Assembly (NCBI RefSeq): GCF_036898095.1
Contig: NC_090744.1
Location: 92,496,631 to 92,560,630 of the forward strand
Direction: 5' to 3'
Source: Palaemon carinicauda
Taxonomy: Eukaryota; Arthropoda; Malacostraca; Decapoda; Palaemonidae
Length of the DNA stretch: 64,000 nucleotides
A program made the translations under genes and the position numbers. The notes under the pieces were generated by a model that saw only the letters and a list, made by a program, of their open reading frames with translations, did not search any database and was not told the origin of the DNA. Position 1 is the stretch's first letter, and each line of letters opens with the position of its first letter. This document shows positions 1 through 12,600 of the stretch, in pieces.

Positions 1-239
1 TTGATAGAATAATAACTAAGTGGATTCCATCATACAATGCTTTCTTGTTAAATTGCTGCTAAAGTAAACAGATTCAGTTGTATGCCTTAATTCTACTGAA
101 CGCTGTTCAGTTTCTCGGCGTTTAGTGTCAATTGACAAGTGTTCCACAAATGAGAATTAAAAATTAAGCTATTTAAGTTAAACATATTTTGAATTTGTTT
201 TAATTTGAATTTCTAACCTTTCTAAAATCCTCCTTTCAG
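1..239 (+). other. Intron end upstream of the first visible exon
   Basis: AT-rich non-coding sequence that ends in a pyrimidine-rich tract and AG at 238-239. It is read as the end of an intron, because the following exon has no start codon of its own and joins in phase to the next one. Nothing else is seen here. Confidence 0.6.
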
Positions 240-302
240 GATTCAGATGAGGAATTAACTGGTTTCATGCTCAATGAATTGGAGAATGCTGATGATTGCG
301 AG
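240..302 (+). CDS. srl: Spargel-like exon 1 (first visible)
   Basis: 63 nt, phase 0 at both ends, encoding 21 acidic residues that start DSDEELTGF. The acceptor AG is at 238-239 and the donor GTATAA starts at 303. It is supported mainly by phase agreement with the next exon and by its acidic composition, like the activation region of PGC-1 proteins. Confidence 0.65.
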
Positions 303-3300
303 GTATAATTGCCGCACAGATTAGGCGGGTGGTGTTTTTGCAACTTATTTTTCATTACATTTCTTCTAATTGCGTTTTAAAATACCGATAAAGGTCAGGT
401 CATTCTTGTTTGATATTTGTGTATTTTTTTTTTTGAATTAGGAAATATAAACTAAATTTTTTTTTTAATTGTTAAAGTGCTGTGTTTTGTCTTAAATGAT
501 AGTACGTAAATGCTTACCAAGTACAGTAGATGAACTTATAACATTTGATAGTATTAATGCATTCTGTATTCCACACAGGTAGTAAAGGGTGAGGCTCCTT
601 TGCTCGTTCAATGTGCTGTTGATGCAGATCCTTAACTTTATTTTTTCTAATTTTGATTTTCCACATTTTTAAGGCATCTGAAGAGGAAGACTTGGTGGTT
701 GACGAGGAAGTTTCGCTCTCTATGGGTGAAGAAAGTGCGCCATGTAACAGTACCCCAAATACTCGCCAGCGTTCCGAATCTATTTGCTCCGTAACTGGTC
801 CATGTGTACCGCCTGACCTTCTCCTCGACACTGGCATGCACAATGTGGTGAGTTTTATTATCTCTAAACTTACCTGTATTTTATGTTTTGTATTTTAAAG
901 GTATTTCAGCTTTTACTGTTACAGACTTTTGTAAACCATTACTTTCAACAAGTTGCAGTCTTTAGCTTCATATTTTTTTCCCATATTAGTGGGGGCATTC
1001 CAGACTTTGATATTAGTGCTGTAAAGTGGTAGTAGTTCTCATTGTTTAATTGAAATAACAATCAGGCTGAAAATTGGCTTTTGGAAGAATACGTGAAAGA
1101 TCACTTGAATATGTAGTACAGTACATACAAAAATCAAAAGGGTTTGTTAATCAGCGTGATAAGAAAAAAAGAACCGGGAAAGGCTGGAAAGGTAAAAGAA
1201 GCAAAAAAAAGAAAAAGAAAAAAAAGAAACTTTGGATAAGTTGGAAATTGATCGTAAAAATATGATGCATGGAAATCTCATGCTTGTAAAAAATAAAGAA
1301 AGCAAGAACTGATGATATTCTAACTATTCTTATGTGATACTTTCTTATAAAGATAGAAGTATTGCACATTACTTAACTACATTGACTTGTTTATGTATTA
1401 AAGGATTATCAGTGTTAATTCATTTTAGGTAAAAATTTGGTTAGGGGCTGCTGATTTTCTTTAGTTTAGATTGCTCCTAAGGGGTCAGTATGTAGAAAAA
1501 CTTAGTTAATATGTTTAGAGCATTCTTATTGGACTTTGACAACAAAACTTAGGCGATCTATTTTTACATATTTCCAGACCATGGACATAGTCAACTCTGA
1601 CGTTGAGGAGGAAATTGCTGGACTCTTGGATGGAGATCTGCCATTGGAGGACTCTCTGATAATTCCAGATGATGGTATTATCTCTGCTCCCCAAGTTAAA
1701 GTGGGATATGAAGAATTAGATATCAGGGTTGACGAAGAGGGTGATGATGATCTTGTGTTATGTGAAGAGGACATTGTGAACATGAAAAATGCAGATGAAA
1801 ATGAAGAATTGAACATATTGGATGAAGACTTTATTGAAGTAAATGCTGAATCTCCATTGGAGACCAAAGTGGGTAGGTATATGTGGATTTTGAAGTTGGA
1901 TTTATGATTAAGGAGTATCTTGTACTGTATTGTATTTCCTTATGGTTTTGATTTTGTAATGTACTTTAAGAACTTGAGTGATTTTGTTCTTGAAAGAAAT
2001 CTTACGGGAGTGTATTATTTACTGTAATTACAAAAATAACCTAAACTTTTGGCATCACTTACTGGTGAAAATTCCATCCCCGTACAGGTGGTGGCTTTAG
2101 AAATGTAGCTGACTTAATCGGAAATAAATCACCAAGCTTCAAATGTACTAAGGTGAGTGTGTAACAATTGAAGAATTATTAGGTAGATAAGACCGATCAA
2201 ATTAGGCTTTCAGATTTAAGATTTTTTTGTTTTCCCTCCACCGGGATCCATTGGCATTATTGCTACTTGCATTGGCATATTTAATATGTTATACTTTGAG
2301 GAGCACTGATTTTGTTTTTGGAAGGGGGTTGGTTAAGTTGTTTCTAGATTCTTTAAAGGGTAAAAGAGAAACACTCATCATGTTAAAATAGACATCTTTT
2401 CTGTAAACCCTATGTAGTGCACTTCTTATGCGAAAGAACCCTCAGTATGTGTACCTCAGATTTGCTGCCTATATTTTATTCTTATCTCTGCTACGTACAA
2501 TTGTTGTCAATCTTGGTGCAAAGTCTATTCCTGGATTTAGTAAATATTTATGTTGACCTTCAGGATATGCCAATCACTGATTTGGTGTACAGTATGTATA
2601 TTATTATCTTGGGTGTCAGGTCAATCATGATTTGTTATATACTGATCACCTACTGGTTTGGTAGGTCATAGGTTCGGTGCCGTATGCAGTGATGTGTGTT
2701 TTCATTTTGCTTTACCATAATCATGTCTAGTCACTGTTGGCATTGGAATAATTTTTGTCAGTAGTTCCATTATGTAGACAACTGTTTCTAACAGCATTGT
2801 TAAAAGTGATGTAAAAACTTGGTCAACAAAGTTTTTTTTTTTTTTTTTTGTTTCTTTTGTATACCTTTATTCCTGTAAAGTGCTTTATGTAATTTGCAAT
2901 AATTGATTTTACGATTATATTTTTGTTTGTCAGATAAAATCGGATGAAAGTCCTCAAGAGAAAACCATAAATGTCGATGGACGGGACATCAAATTGCAAG
3001 CTGGTTCTATTATTTTGGCTGTTGTCAACGAATCGGGAACTCTTGTGCCTCTTCCTCAGTTACCAGTGAAGAGCTCCAAGTTTGGAAGAAGTTTAAGACT
3101 TGAACCATCCCCAGAAAAAGTGTTTGAAGAAGAAATTGACGTAGAAACTGTTACAGAGAAGGCTCCAGGTAATAATGGATTTATCATTTGTTTGTTATGC
3201 TTTTAATTTTATTCTCTAACCCCGTAACTTCATGCCAAAAGTATTCTCAATGGTTTCCACAACTGAATCTTGCCATAGCTTTTTTGTGGTGAAGCAGAAC

Positions 3301-3544
3301 AGTATACTGTATATGTTAGTTTGGTGGTAAGTAGGAGAAATAGCAAAAAGTAGTTGTTAGTATTTTAGAACAGTATAAAAATTGATTATTCCTGATAAAA
3401 TTTTATATTTAATTTTTACTCAAGGTTTGTGAAATATTTGAGACCTTTTTTCATTAGCAAAAAATATTGTACAATACTTTGTGTTTTATGCTTCTACACT
3501 ATTTTGATTGAAATAGGAAAGTATTTTGTTCTAGCTAATGTATG

Positions 3545-3639
<95 letters not shown>

Positions 3640-6600
3640 ATGTATGTGTATATATAAAGAAAATTTTATACTAGGTTGCTGGTGATATGGGTTATTCCCA
3701 GTAAAGAATAATAATTGATGCATGAATTTGAGTCGAGTAACATAATGTCAATGTATTTGAAAATTGTAAGCTCTTTAAAACTAAAAATATTAATTACCTT
3801 GATGATGATGATGATCTGGTTTTAAAGATTGTAGAAGGTAAAGAAAGCCCTAGGTGGCAGGAGGATAGTTGTAAGTGAGGCAAAAGAGTGTGCTAGAAAT
3901 AGGAATGGCGAGCAATTGCGACACAGTTCCGATAGGCTGTGGTGCTACCTCGGGTCATTTTGGTAACCGCTGAGGTATTGCCAGTAGAGGTGTCGTCATA
4001 TGAAGCTTCTTTTATGGTGGAAAAAGGGGGTAGCTGGGCTGTGGCACCCACACAAACTCGACTGAGTCTCTTGTCAGGTAGAGAGGAGCGGTAAGAAGAA
4101 AAATCCCCTCATCTCCTTCTTGAGGTCAGCCACCTCCCAAAATTGGGGGTAGTTCCATGATATAGATATCAGAGGGTGAATTATACTGTTGGTAAAAAAA
4201 AAAAAATTTTCTCAAGTAATTATTTATGCTTATTGTATATATAGAGCTCTTTGTTAGTATATAGATTTGTGAATCTGGTCATATTTTTTGTTTTTGTTGA
4301 ATACTGTAGTCATTCCTGTTTTGAATGATCATGTAATTCCATTTTTCTAAAAATTACAGTTCTGGAAGCTGGTGATTTAGACAGTCTGCTTGCTCAGTTT
4401 GAGGCATCAGAAGCTGTCAACACTCCAGCTGTTGAACGTGGTATTGCAAAACACAAAAACAACTCTTCTGTGCCTCGAGTTCCCACAAATGTCAAGATTG
4501 GCCTTCAAAACGCACTGTCTAGTAACACCACTACACAAAAGTCTTCTCAGGGAACACCTGTGCATCAGAAGATTAAAAATGCTCTTCCAAAAGAAATTAT
4601 AGAAAAGATTAAAGGTATGGAATTTTCCCATTGTTCAGTTCTGCTGGCATTCCACACACACAGTCCAATTTGATTATTTCAAACTTAGTCATTTAACAAA
4701 GTATTTACTGTAGTAGGTTGTATAAAAAAAGAAAATATTCTGTTCTTAAAGTACAGGGTTTTCTCAAATTTTTTTTTTTTTTAATGGGTGTGTACTCTAC
4801 GTAAAGATGAAAAGAAAGACAGGAAAGTGTATTATGTGTATTATGTTTGTATTGTAGTGTTATAAAAATGAATTACATGAGGATTACACCTATATGGGTG
4901 TTGGTAATTGCCATTAGTGCAATTCAGTTATTAAAGTCTTTGCAAAGTTCCCTTTGCTCCTAGTTGCACAAGATTTTTACCCTTTTCTACTTCTGTTCCC
5001 TATTCTTTTCCTCCACCTTGCTGTCCATCCTCTTTCAACTTTTACATCATAGTGCATCTTGAAATTTTTATCCCCCCCCCCATTTGGTGAAGTAGTGGAA
5101 TGGAAGGAAATATCATCTAGGGTAATGTGGGTAAGGGTTAGGTTGGGTAGGGAATGTTGGGCTTTTGTTAGTGCGTATGGGCCAAGTTGTGAGAAAAGTA
5201 AAAAAGAGTGGAAAGAGTTATCGAATGAATTAACTAGGTGTGTAGAAGGAATTATGTAATTGTCATGGTTGACTTAAATGCTAGAGTGGGTGCTGGAGAA
5301 CTAGAAGGTGTCATTGGGAAGTATGGCATACCAGGTGAAAATGAGAGTGGTGAGAGACAGGTAGATATGTATGTTGAGCAAGAGATGGTGATAAGTTCTA
5401 GCTTTTTCAAAAAGAAAGATAAAAACAAGTATAAATGGGTAAGAGTGGCAAATGGAAAAGTGGTAGAAAAGACTTTTATGGATTATGTTTTGATAACTAG
5501 AAGATTGTTTGGAAGATTGAAAGACGCACGTATTTAAGGGTATGGCTAACAGTATGTCTGATAATTTTTTGGTGGAAGGAAAATTAGTTGTAGCAAAAGA
5601 CTCGGGGCTGGATGTAAAAGGGAGCTAGTGAGGGTTGAAGAGTTAATAAAAATGTAAGGTAAAAAGTGAATGTCAAAAAAGGTTGAAAATGGCATATGAC
5701 AGAGTGAAAGTGAGAGAAACTGGTAATTTAGAGGAGTGGAAGTTAGTAAAAGAAATTTTTTGTTGGGATTGCAAGTGATGTGTGTGGCAAGAAGATTGTT
5801 GGAGGCAGCATGAGGAAGGGTAGTGAATGGTGGAATGAAGGAGTGAAGGTAAAAGTGGAAGAGAAAAAGAGGGCATTTGAAGAATGGCTGCAGAGTAATA
5901 GTGTAGATAAGTATGAAAGATATAGAGAGAAAAATGTGGAAGTAAAGCATAAGGTAACTGAGGCAAATAGGGTGGCTGACCTGAGGTGGAGTCAGGGATT
6001 GGGTTGTTCATGTGAAGAGAATAAATAGTTTTGAAAAGAAGTGAAGAGAGTAAGGAAGGCTGGTTCGAGAATTGAAGAGACCATGAAAGATGGAAATGGA
6101 AGGACGAAGATTCCCGTCCCCAGGGGAATCACGTGAGGAGAGACTTTCCCCCATCCCACCAATGGGGGAAACCCCTCGCACCGAGGTGTCTACTCAATCG
6201 GGGGTTGAAAGGAACATGCCTTCCTCGTCAATGTTGGAGCCCTACATCCTTTCCAGGAAGGAATCTAAGGATTCCAAAACATTGTTGAAGTCCTCTACTA
6301 GGATTAGGATGGAGCCAGCTAGCTATTTTGGGAACGTCCACGAATCTCCCCAAGAAGGCCTTTGGGGACAGAAGGAGACTTCGCTGCAAGTCCTACATCA
6401 GGAGGAGACCAGCAAGAGCTGGAACATGCATTTTGGCAAGTTCTGACTCTAATGAGGGCTCTCAACGGGTTTTCCGACCCAGAGATCCCTCCTCGAGAGA
6501 GCAAGGACACTGTCTTGGACCGTGTCTTTGGTACTCAGAAACCCTCCATGACCAGTGCAGCACTGTCCTGGTCTCAAGGGGTTAAGAGTACCAGGGACAA

Positions 6601-9600
6601 GATCTCTACAGCTCTCCGAGATGTCCTCCTCCAACCGTTCCAGTGCCACCAACAAGCTCCTCCCACCTCCTCGCGTACAGCAGAGGAGGTACTTCGACTT
6701 GAGGAGCCTTGTTTAGCTCTTCCTCTTCATCACTCGTTGGAAGAGCTTACCAGGGGAGTCCCTCTTGAGAGACTCTCCAACTGGCAGGTCTCGTTCTCGG
6801 CAGCCGAGATCCTCAACCAGGAGAAAGTTACGATGTGTGCTAGGCAAGCCATTTCGTGGCTCGATATCTGGTTGGGGACATTAGGTATCCTGATACGTTC
6901 TGAGGATTTCTCCAAAGAACGTACCAGGAAAGCTATGGAGACCTTTCTTCTCTCGGGTACTCGCACGATCGAGTTTCTGGCCCACCAAGTCTCGAACTTG
7001 TGGGCAAATACCATTCTGAAACGTCGAGATGCAGTAGCTGAGAGATTCCATCAGAAGGTCCCTAGCACCGAGATCAATAGGCTCAGACATTCCTCTCTAG
7101 AGGGATCCATCTTGTTCGAGCCTAAGGATGTGGAACATGCCGCTGAGAGGTGGAGGAAGTCTCATCAAGACTTCCTTCTTCATAGAGCTTTAACATCCTA
7201 GCCCTATAAGCCTCCAGCACCACAGCAGTCCCGTCCAGTCAAGACCACTAAGACGACAACAGCAGCGAAGACCTTGGTGTCTAAGCCCTTTCCTGTCAAA
7301 GAAAGGAAAGGCAAAAAGTCCTCCAGGGGAGGCAAGAATCCTAGAGGGAGCAGCCGAGGAAGCAAATGCTAGGTTAGGCAGTCCCCCTGCATGTCCACCA
7401 GTGGGTGGGATGCCTACAAAGTTGCTCAAACAGGTGGAAGCAACTCGGGGCCGATTCCTGGACAATCTCCATGATCAGTCTAGGGTATCGTATCCTGTTC
7501 ATAACATCTCTACCTCCCCTGACAACGAATCCAGTGTCATTGAACTCCCTTGCCATGGGATCGGCTAGGGTGCCAAGCCCTTTGGGCAAAAGTCCAGACC
7601 CTGTTGAAGAAGGGCGCTCTCCTAGAGGTCCTCGACAGATCTCCAGGCTTCTTCAGTCGCTCTTTATTGTAAAGAAGGCGTCTGGAGGCTGGAGACCAGT
7701 CATCGACCTCTCAGCTCTGAACAAGTTTGTCAAACAAACTCTGTTCAGCATGGAGACGGCGGACACGGTCAGACTAGCAGTAAGACCGCAAGACTTCATT
7801 TGCACACTGGACCTAAAGGACGCGTACTTCCAGATCCCAGTCCATCCGTCCTCAAGGAAGTACTTAAGATTCAGCCTAGACAACAGAAAGTACTAGTTCA
7901 AGGTGTTGTGCTTCGGTCTTTCCACAGCACCACAAGTCTTCACCAGTGTTCACCCTTGTATCATCTTGGGCACACAGGATTGGCATCCGTCTCCTCCGTT
8001 ATCTGGACGACTGGTTAATCCTAGCAGACTCAGTGTCAACCCTTCTTCAACACCGAGACAAACTTCTGAGACCTTGCCAAGATCTGGGGATCATTGTAAA
8101 TCTCGAGAAGTCTTCACTGCTTCCCACTCAAAGACTGATATCACTAGGCATGATTATAGACACCAATCTCCACAAAGCCTTCCCATCAGACGACAGGATA
8201 GCAAGGGTGAGGAAGGTCGCAAGACCTTTTCTCAGACGAGAAGAACTTCTAGCCCAATCGTGGTTACGTCTCGTCGGTCACCTTTCATTGCTGGCCCGTC
8301 TAGTTCCCAATGGTCTCCTCGGGATGAGATCCCTCCTATGGCGACTTAAGTCCAGTGGAATCAAGCGTACGACTTCCCGGACATCCAAATCCCCATGGGA
8401 CCTGCGGAACTGACGGATCTCCAGTGGTGGGTGGCAGACGAGAACCTACGGAAAGGAGTGGACCTTCTCGTCCTCCCCCCGGATTTGATGCTGTTTTCGG
8501 ACGCCTCAAAGAAAGGGTGGGGGGCCCACGTACTGCACCACACGACCTCAGGCCTGTGGTCAGAATCAGAAAAGTGCCTCCATATAAATCTTCTAGAGAT
8601 GAAGGCCGTCTTTCTGGCCCTTCAATAGTTCTAACAATACCTGGCGGGTCACTCTGTGGTGGTGATAAGCAACAACACCACAGTAGTGGCCTACATCAAC
8701 AAGCAAGGAGGTACTTTTTCACAGCAACTATCCCATCTAGCAGTAGAGATACTGAGATGGGCCGGGATTCGATATCACTATCGGCACGCTTCATTCCGGG
8801 AAAAAGGAATGTGCTCGCCGACAACCTAAGCAGAGCATCTCAGATAGTGAGTACCGAGTGGTCTTTGGATAATCTAGTAGCCAACAAAGTACTGACTTTG
8901 TGGGGTTCTCTGACTGTGGACCTCTTCGCGACGGCCCTGAACTTCAGGCTCCCGCTGTACTGTTCCCCAGTCCCAGACCCCAAGGCTATCTGGCAAGATG
9001 CTTTCCAACAACGGTGGGACAACATCGACGTTTACGCCTTTCCCGCGTTCTGTCTGATGAAGAGGGTACTCAACAAGACCAGAACATCGGTCAATCTTTC
9101 AATGACCCTCATAGCTCCACTATGGCATCACGCGGAATGGTTCCCAGACCTTCTGCAACTCCTAACGGAGCCACCAAGAGAACTCCCTCCACGACACAAT
9201 CTACTCAAACAACCACATGCCAACATCTTCCACAAAGCCGTAGGTTCACTACAACTTCACGCCTGGAGACTATCCAGCATCTCCTCTCTGAGAGAGGATT
9301 TTTGCAACAAGTTGCGATCAGGATGTCTGGACACCTGCGAAAGTCTTCTGTGGTTGGTGTCGTGGAAGGGGTATCCCTCCACTCGATGCCACTGTTCCAA
9401 CAATAGCGGAGTTCCTCATGTATTTGCGTGAAGAAATGCGCCTTTCAGTCTCGGCAGTGAAAGGCTATCGCTCAGCCTTAAGTCTAGCCTTCAGGCTGAA
9501 AGGAATGGACATTTCCTCGTCGCTTGAACTTTTGCTACTCATATGTAGTTATGAACTTACCTGCCTTCAGTCGTAAGTGAGACCTCCCCCATGGAATGTG

Positions 9601-12600
9601 GTTCAAGTTCTCAGGTCTCTTAAGAGACCTCCCTATGAACCATTACGCTAGGCATCAGATCCCCACCTAACCTGGAAGACTGTATTCCTGCTAGCTTTGG
9701 TCTCGGCCAAGCGACTCAGCGAACTTCATGATCTCTTGTATGGCATCGCCCATTCAAGGGGATGGGGGGAGGTAACATTCAGCTTCGTCCCTGAGTTTAT
9801 TGCTAAGACTCAGAATCCAGGAGTAGCAGATCCTCGATTCGACTCCTCCTGGATTTCTAGTCTCCGTTCTGTAACAGATGACCCAGACCATCTCTTACTA
9901 TGCCCAGTAAGGAGCGTGAGGCTGTACCTCAAAAGAACAGCTGCAGCCCGTCCTCGTGTGCCAGCACTATTCGTCAGCACAGGAAGGACTAAGAGGAAGG
10001 TCACCAAGAACACCATCTCTGCATGGATTCGCAGGGTCATTGACCTGGCCCTGAATCCAGACCCTCCTCCGTCACGTCGCCCCAGAGCACATGATGTCAG
10101 GGGCATAGCTACGTCCCTGGCCTTCAAAAGAAATTTTTCAGTGACGCAGGTTCTACAAGCTGGGGTGTGGAAATGTCAAACAACATTCACATCCCACTAC
10201 CTGCAAGACGTGACCCACAGGAGACTCGATTCGTTCACTATCGATCCTGTGGTGGCTGCACAACAGCTGGTTTAAAACCTCAAGCTCCTTATTGGACAAG
10301 TAGCAGAAGGTTGAGAGCATTGTTACCTGGTTTTAGTCTGCATGAATGAAAAGGTTTGACTGGCCCTTATTCTTTTCTTCATCATCCCCTCTCTTGGGGA
10401 AAGCAGCATCCTGGGTTCTCTGCATAGCTGACCTCAAACCACTGCAGGTAAACCATGCTCCCTTGTGTTCCTAGTATTAATATTAATACTGTTACGTCCC
10501 CATACCCTGACGAGGTGGTATTGGGAAAGTCCTAGTCTACAAGTTTCCATCTAAAGATCTTCGGAACAACTTTCTAGGACGAGTCACACTTCTTCATACC
10601 TTCACACACAGCTTGCGTAGGCCGCAGACCTTGCGTAACAAGGTTCTAGTGAGGTGCAGGTACTCCTTATTTCTTGGGTGCTTATACACTCAAATAACGA
10701 GGCCCCGGGCAAAGCCAAAAGCCAGACTGGCTGGGACGTCCACCCTTCCTAATGGGTGAGTCACCCCTATTAAATAGCGTTATTTTATATTCCAGTTACG
10801 GAACAAATGACAAATTCGTAGATAATTTGTATTTTTCCTAACTATACAAACCTTAGCTATTTAACCAAACTTGCCTGCCAGCCCTTTCCCCTTTGAAGTC
10901 CTACCTCCAAGCAAAGTGAGCTCAAGCACAGGTATGTGAGAGGGGGGAGGGGTAGCAAGCTACCCTCCCCTACCCCCACTAACTAACGGTGTGGGTAGTA
11001 AACCCTTGTAATACCCCTATTAAATGGCTAAGGTTTGTATAGTTAGGAAAAATGCAAATCTACGAATTTGTCATTTTATGTTGTCAATGGAACCAGTACC
11101 AGTAGATTGGGTTTGTGCATGTATTGTACCATTATATAAGGTTAAGGGAGATGTGCATGAGTGTTGTAATTCAAGGGCTGTTAGTTTGTTGAGTGTGGTT
11201 GGAAAAGTGTATGATTAATAGGATTAAGGATAAAACAGAGAATGCAATCTTAGAAATACAGGTTGGTTTTGAAGAGGTTGGGGATGTATGAATCAGATTT
11301 TTAGTTAGGCAGATATGCGAGAAATGTTTAGCAAAAGGTAAAGAGGTGTATGTTGCGTTTATGGACCTGGAGAAAGTGTATGATAGAGTTGATAGGGAAG
11401 TGATGTTGAATGTGATGAGGTTATATGGAATTGGTGGAAGGTTGTTGCAAGCAGTGAAGAGTTTATACAAAGGTAGTAAAGCATGTGTTAGATAGGAAAG
11501 GAGTGAGCGATTGGTATCCAGTGAGATTGGGGCTGAGACAGGGATGTGTGATGTTCCCATGGTTGTACAACTTGTATGTTGATAGAGTGGTGAATGCTCG
11601 AGTGCTGGGGCGAGGATTGAAACTGATACACGAGAATGATCATGAATGAGAGGTGAATCAGTTGTTGTTTTCGGGTGATACTGTACTGGTTGCAGACTTG
11701 GAAGAGAAGCTTGGCTGATTAGAGACAGAATTTGGAAGGATATGCGAGAGTAAGGTTATGAGATGTATGAGTAGGGAAGTTGGTGCGAGGTTGAATGTCA
11801 TGTTGAATGGAGAGTTCAAGTAGATCAGTTCAAGTACTTGGGGTCTGTTGTTGCAGCAAATGATGGAGTGGAAGTAGATACATGTCAGAGAATGAATGAA
11901 GGATGCAGTGTTGGGGGCAGTGAAGGGAGTGGTAAAGAATAGAGGGTTAGGCATGAATGTAGAGTTCTGTATGAGAAAGTGATTGTACCAACTGTGATGT
12001 ATGGATCGGAGTTGTAGGGAATGAAAGAGACGGAGAGACAGATATTGAATGTGTTTGAGATGAAGTGTTTGAGGAGTTTGGCTGGTTTATCTCGAGTAGA
12101 TAGTGTTAGGAACGAAGTAGTGAAGGTGGGAACGGGTGTAAGAAATGATTTAGCAGCTAGAGTGGACATGAATGTGTTGAGGTAGTTTGTTCATGTTGAG
12201 AGAAAGGAAAGTGGCTGTTTGGCTAAAGAAAGTGATGAATGCAAGAGTTGATGGGAGAAGTACAAGAGAAGGCCAAGGTTTGGGTGGATGAATGGAGTGA
12301 AGAAAGCTTGGGGTGATAGGAGGATAGATGTGAGAGAGGCAAGAGAGCTTAATAGGAACGAATGGCGAGCGATTGTGATGCAGTTCTGGTAGGCCCTGCT
12401 GCTTCCTCCGGTCACCCTTGGATGACCGCAGAGGTAGCAGTAGTAGGGGATTCAGCGTTATAAAGCTTCATCTGAGGTGGGTAACTGGGGAGGGTGGGCT
12501 GTGGCACCCTAGCAGTACCAGCCAAACTCGGTTGAGTCCCTCGTCAGGCTGGGAGGAGCGTAGAGAGGAAAGGTCCACTTTTTTTTTTCAGTGTTTTGAT

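Larger units (their letters stand above)
3169..4359 (+). other. Intron carrying a (TA)n tract and an RTE-like 3' end
   Basis: Contains the dinucleotide repeat at 3549-3640 and the element fragment at about 3836-4190, both listed separately. The remainder is AT-rich with no other signal. Acceptor ATTACAG at 4353-4359. Confidence 0.65.
6104..11077 (+). mobile_element. DIRS-type tyrosine-recombinase retrotransposon, element I (5'-truncated)
   Basis: In order it carries Gag-like, RT, RNase H and tyrosine recombinase coding, then a 3' end with a short inverted repeat. The gene set and order define DIRS-type elements, which integrate with a recombinase rather than an integrase and lack LTRs. The 5' terminal repeat is missing. 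The flanking RTE frame reads GNGR up to 6103 and MLSME from 11078, which fixes both borders within a base or two. Stops and frameshifts make it non-autonomous. Confidence 0.85.

Noticed and set aside
1074..1265. Lysine-rich 63-codon open frame
   Set aside because: It comes from a purine-rich low-complexity tract within an intron, with no conserved domain and no splice support.
3429..3723. Open frames of about 60-80 codons on both strands with Tyr-Ile repeats
   Set aside because: They are translations of the (TA)n microsatellite.
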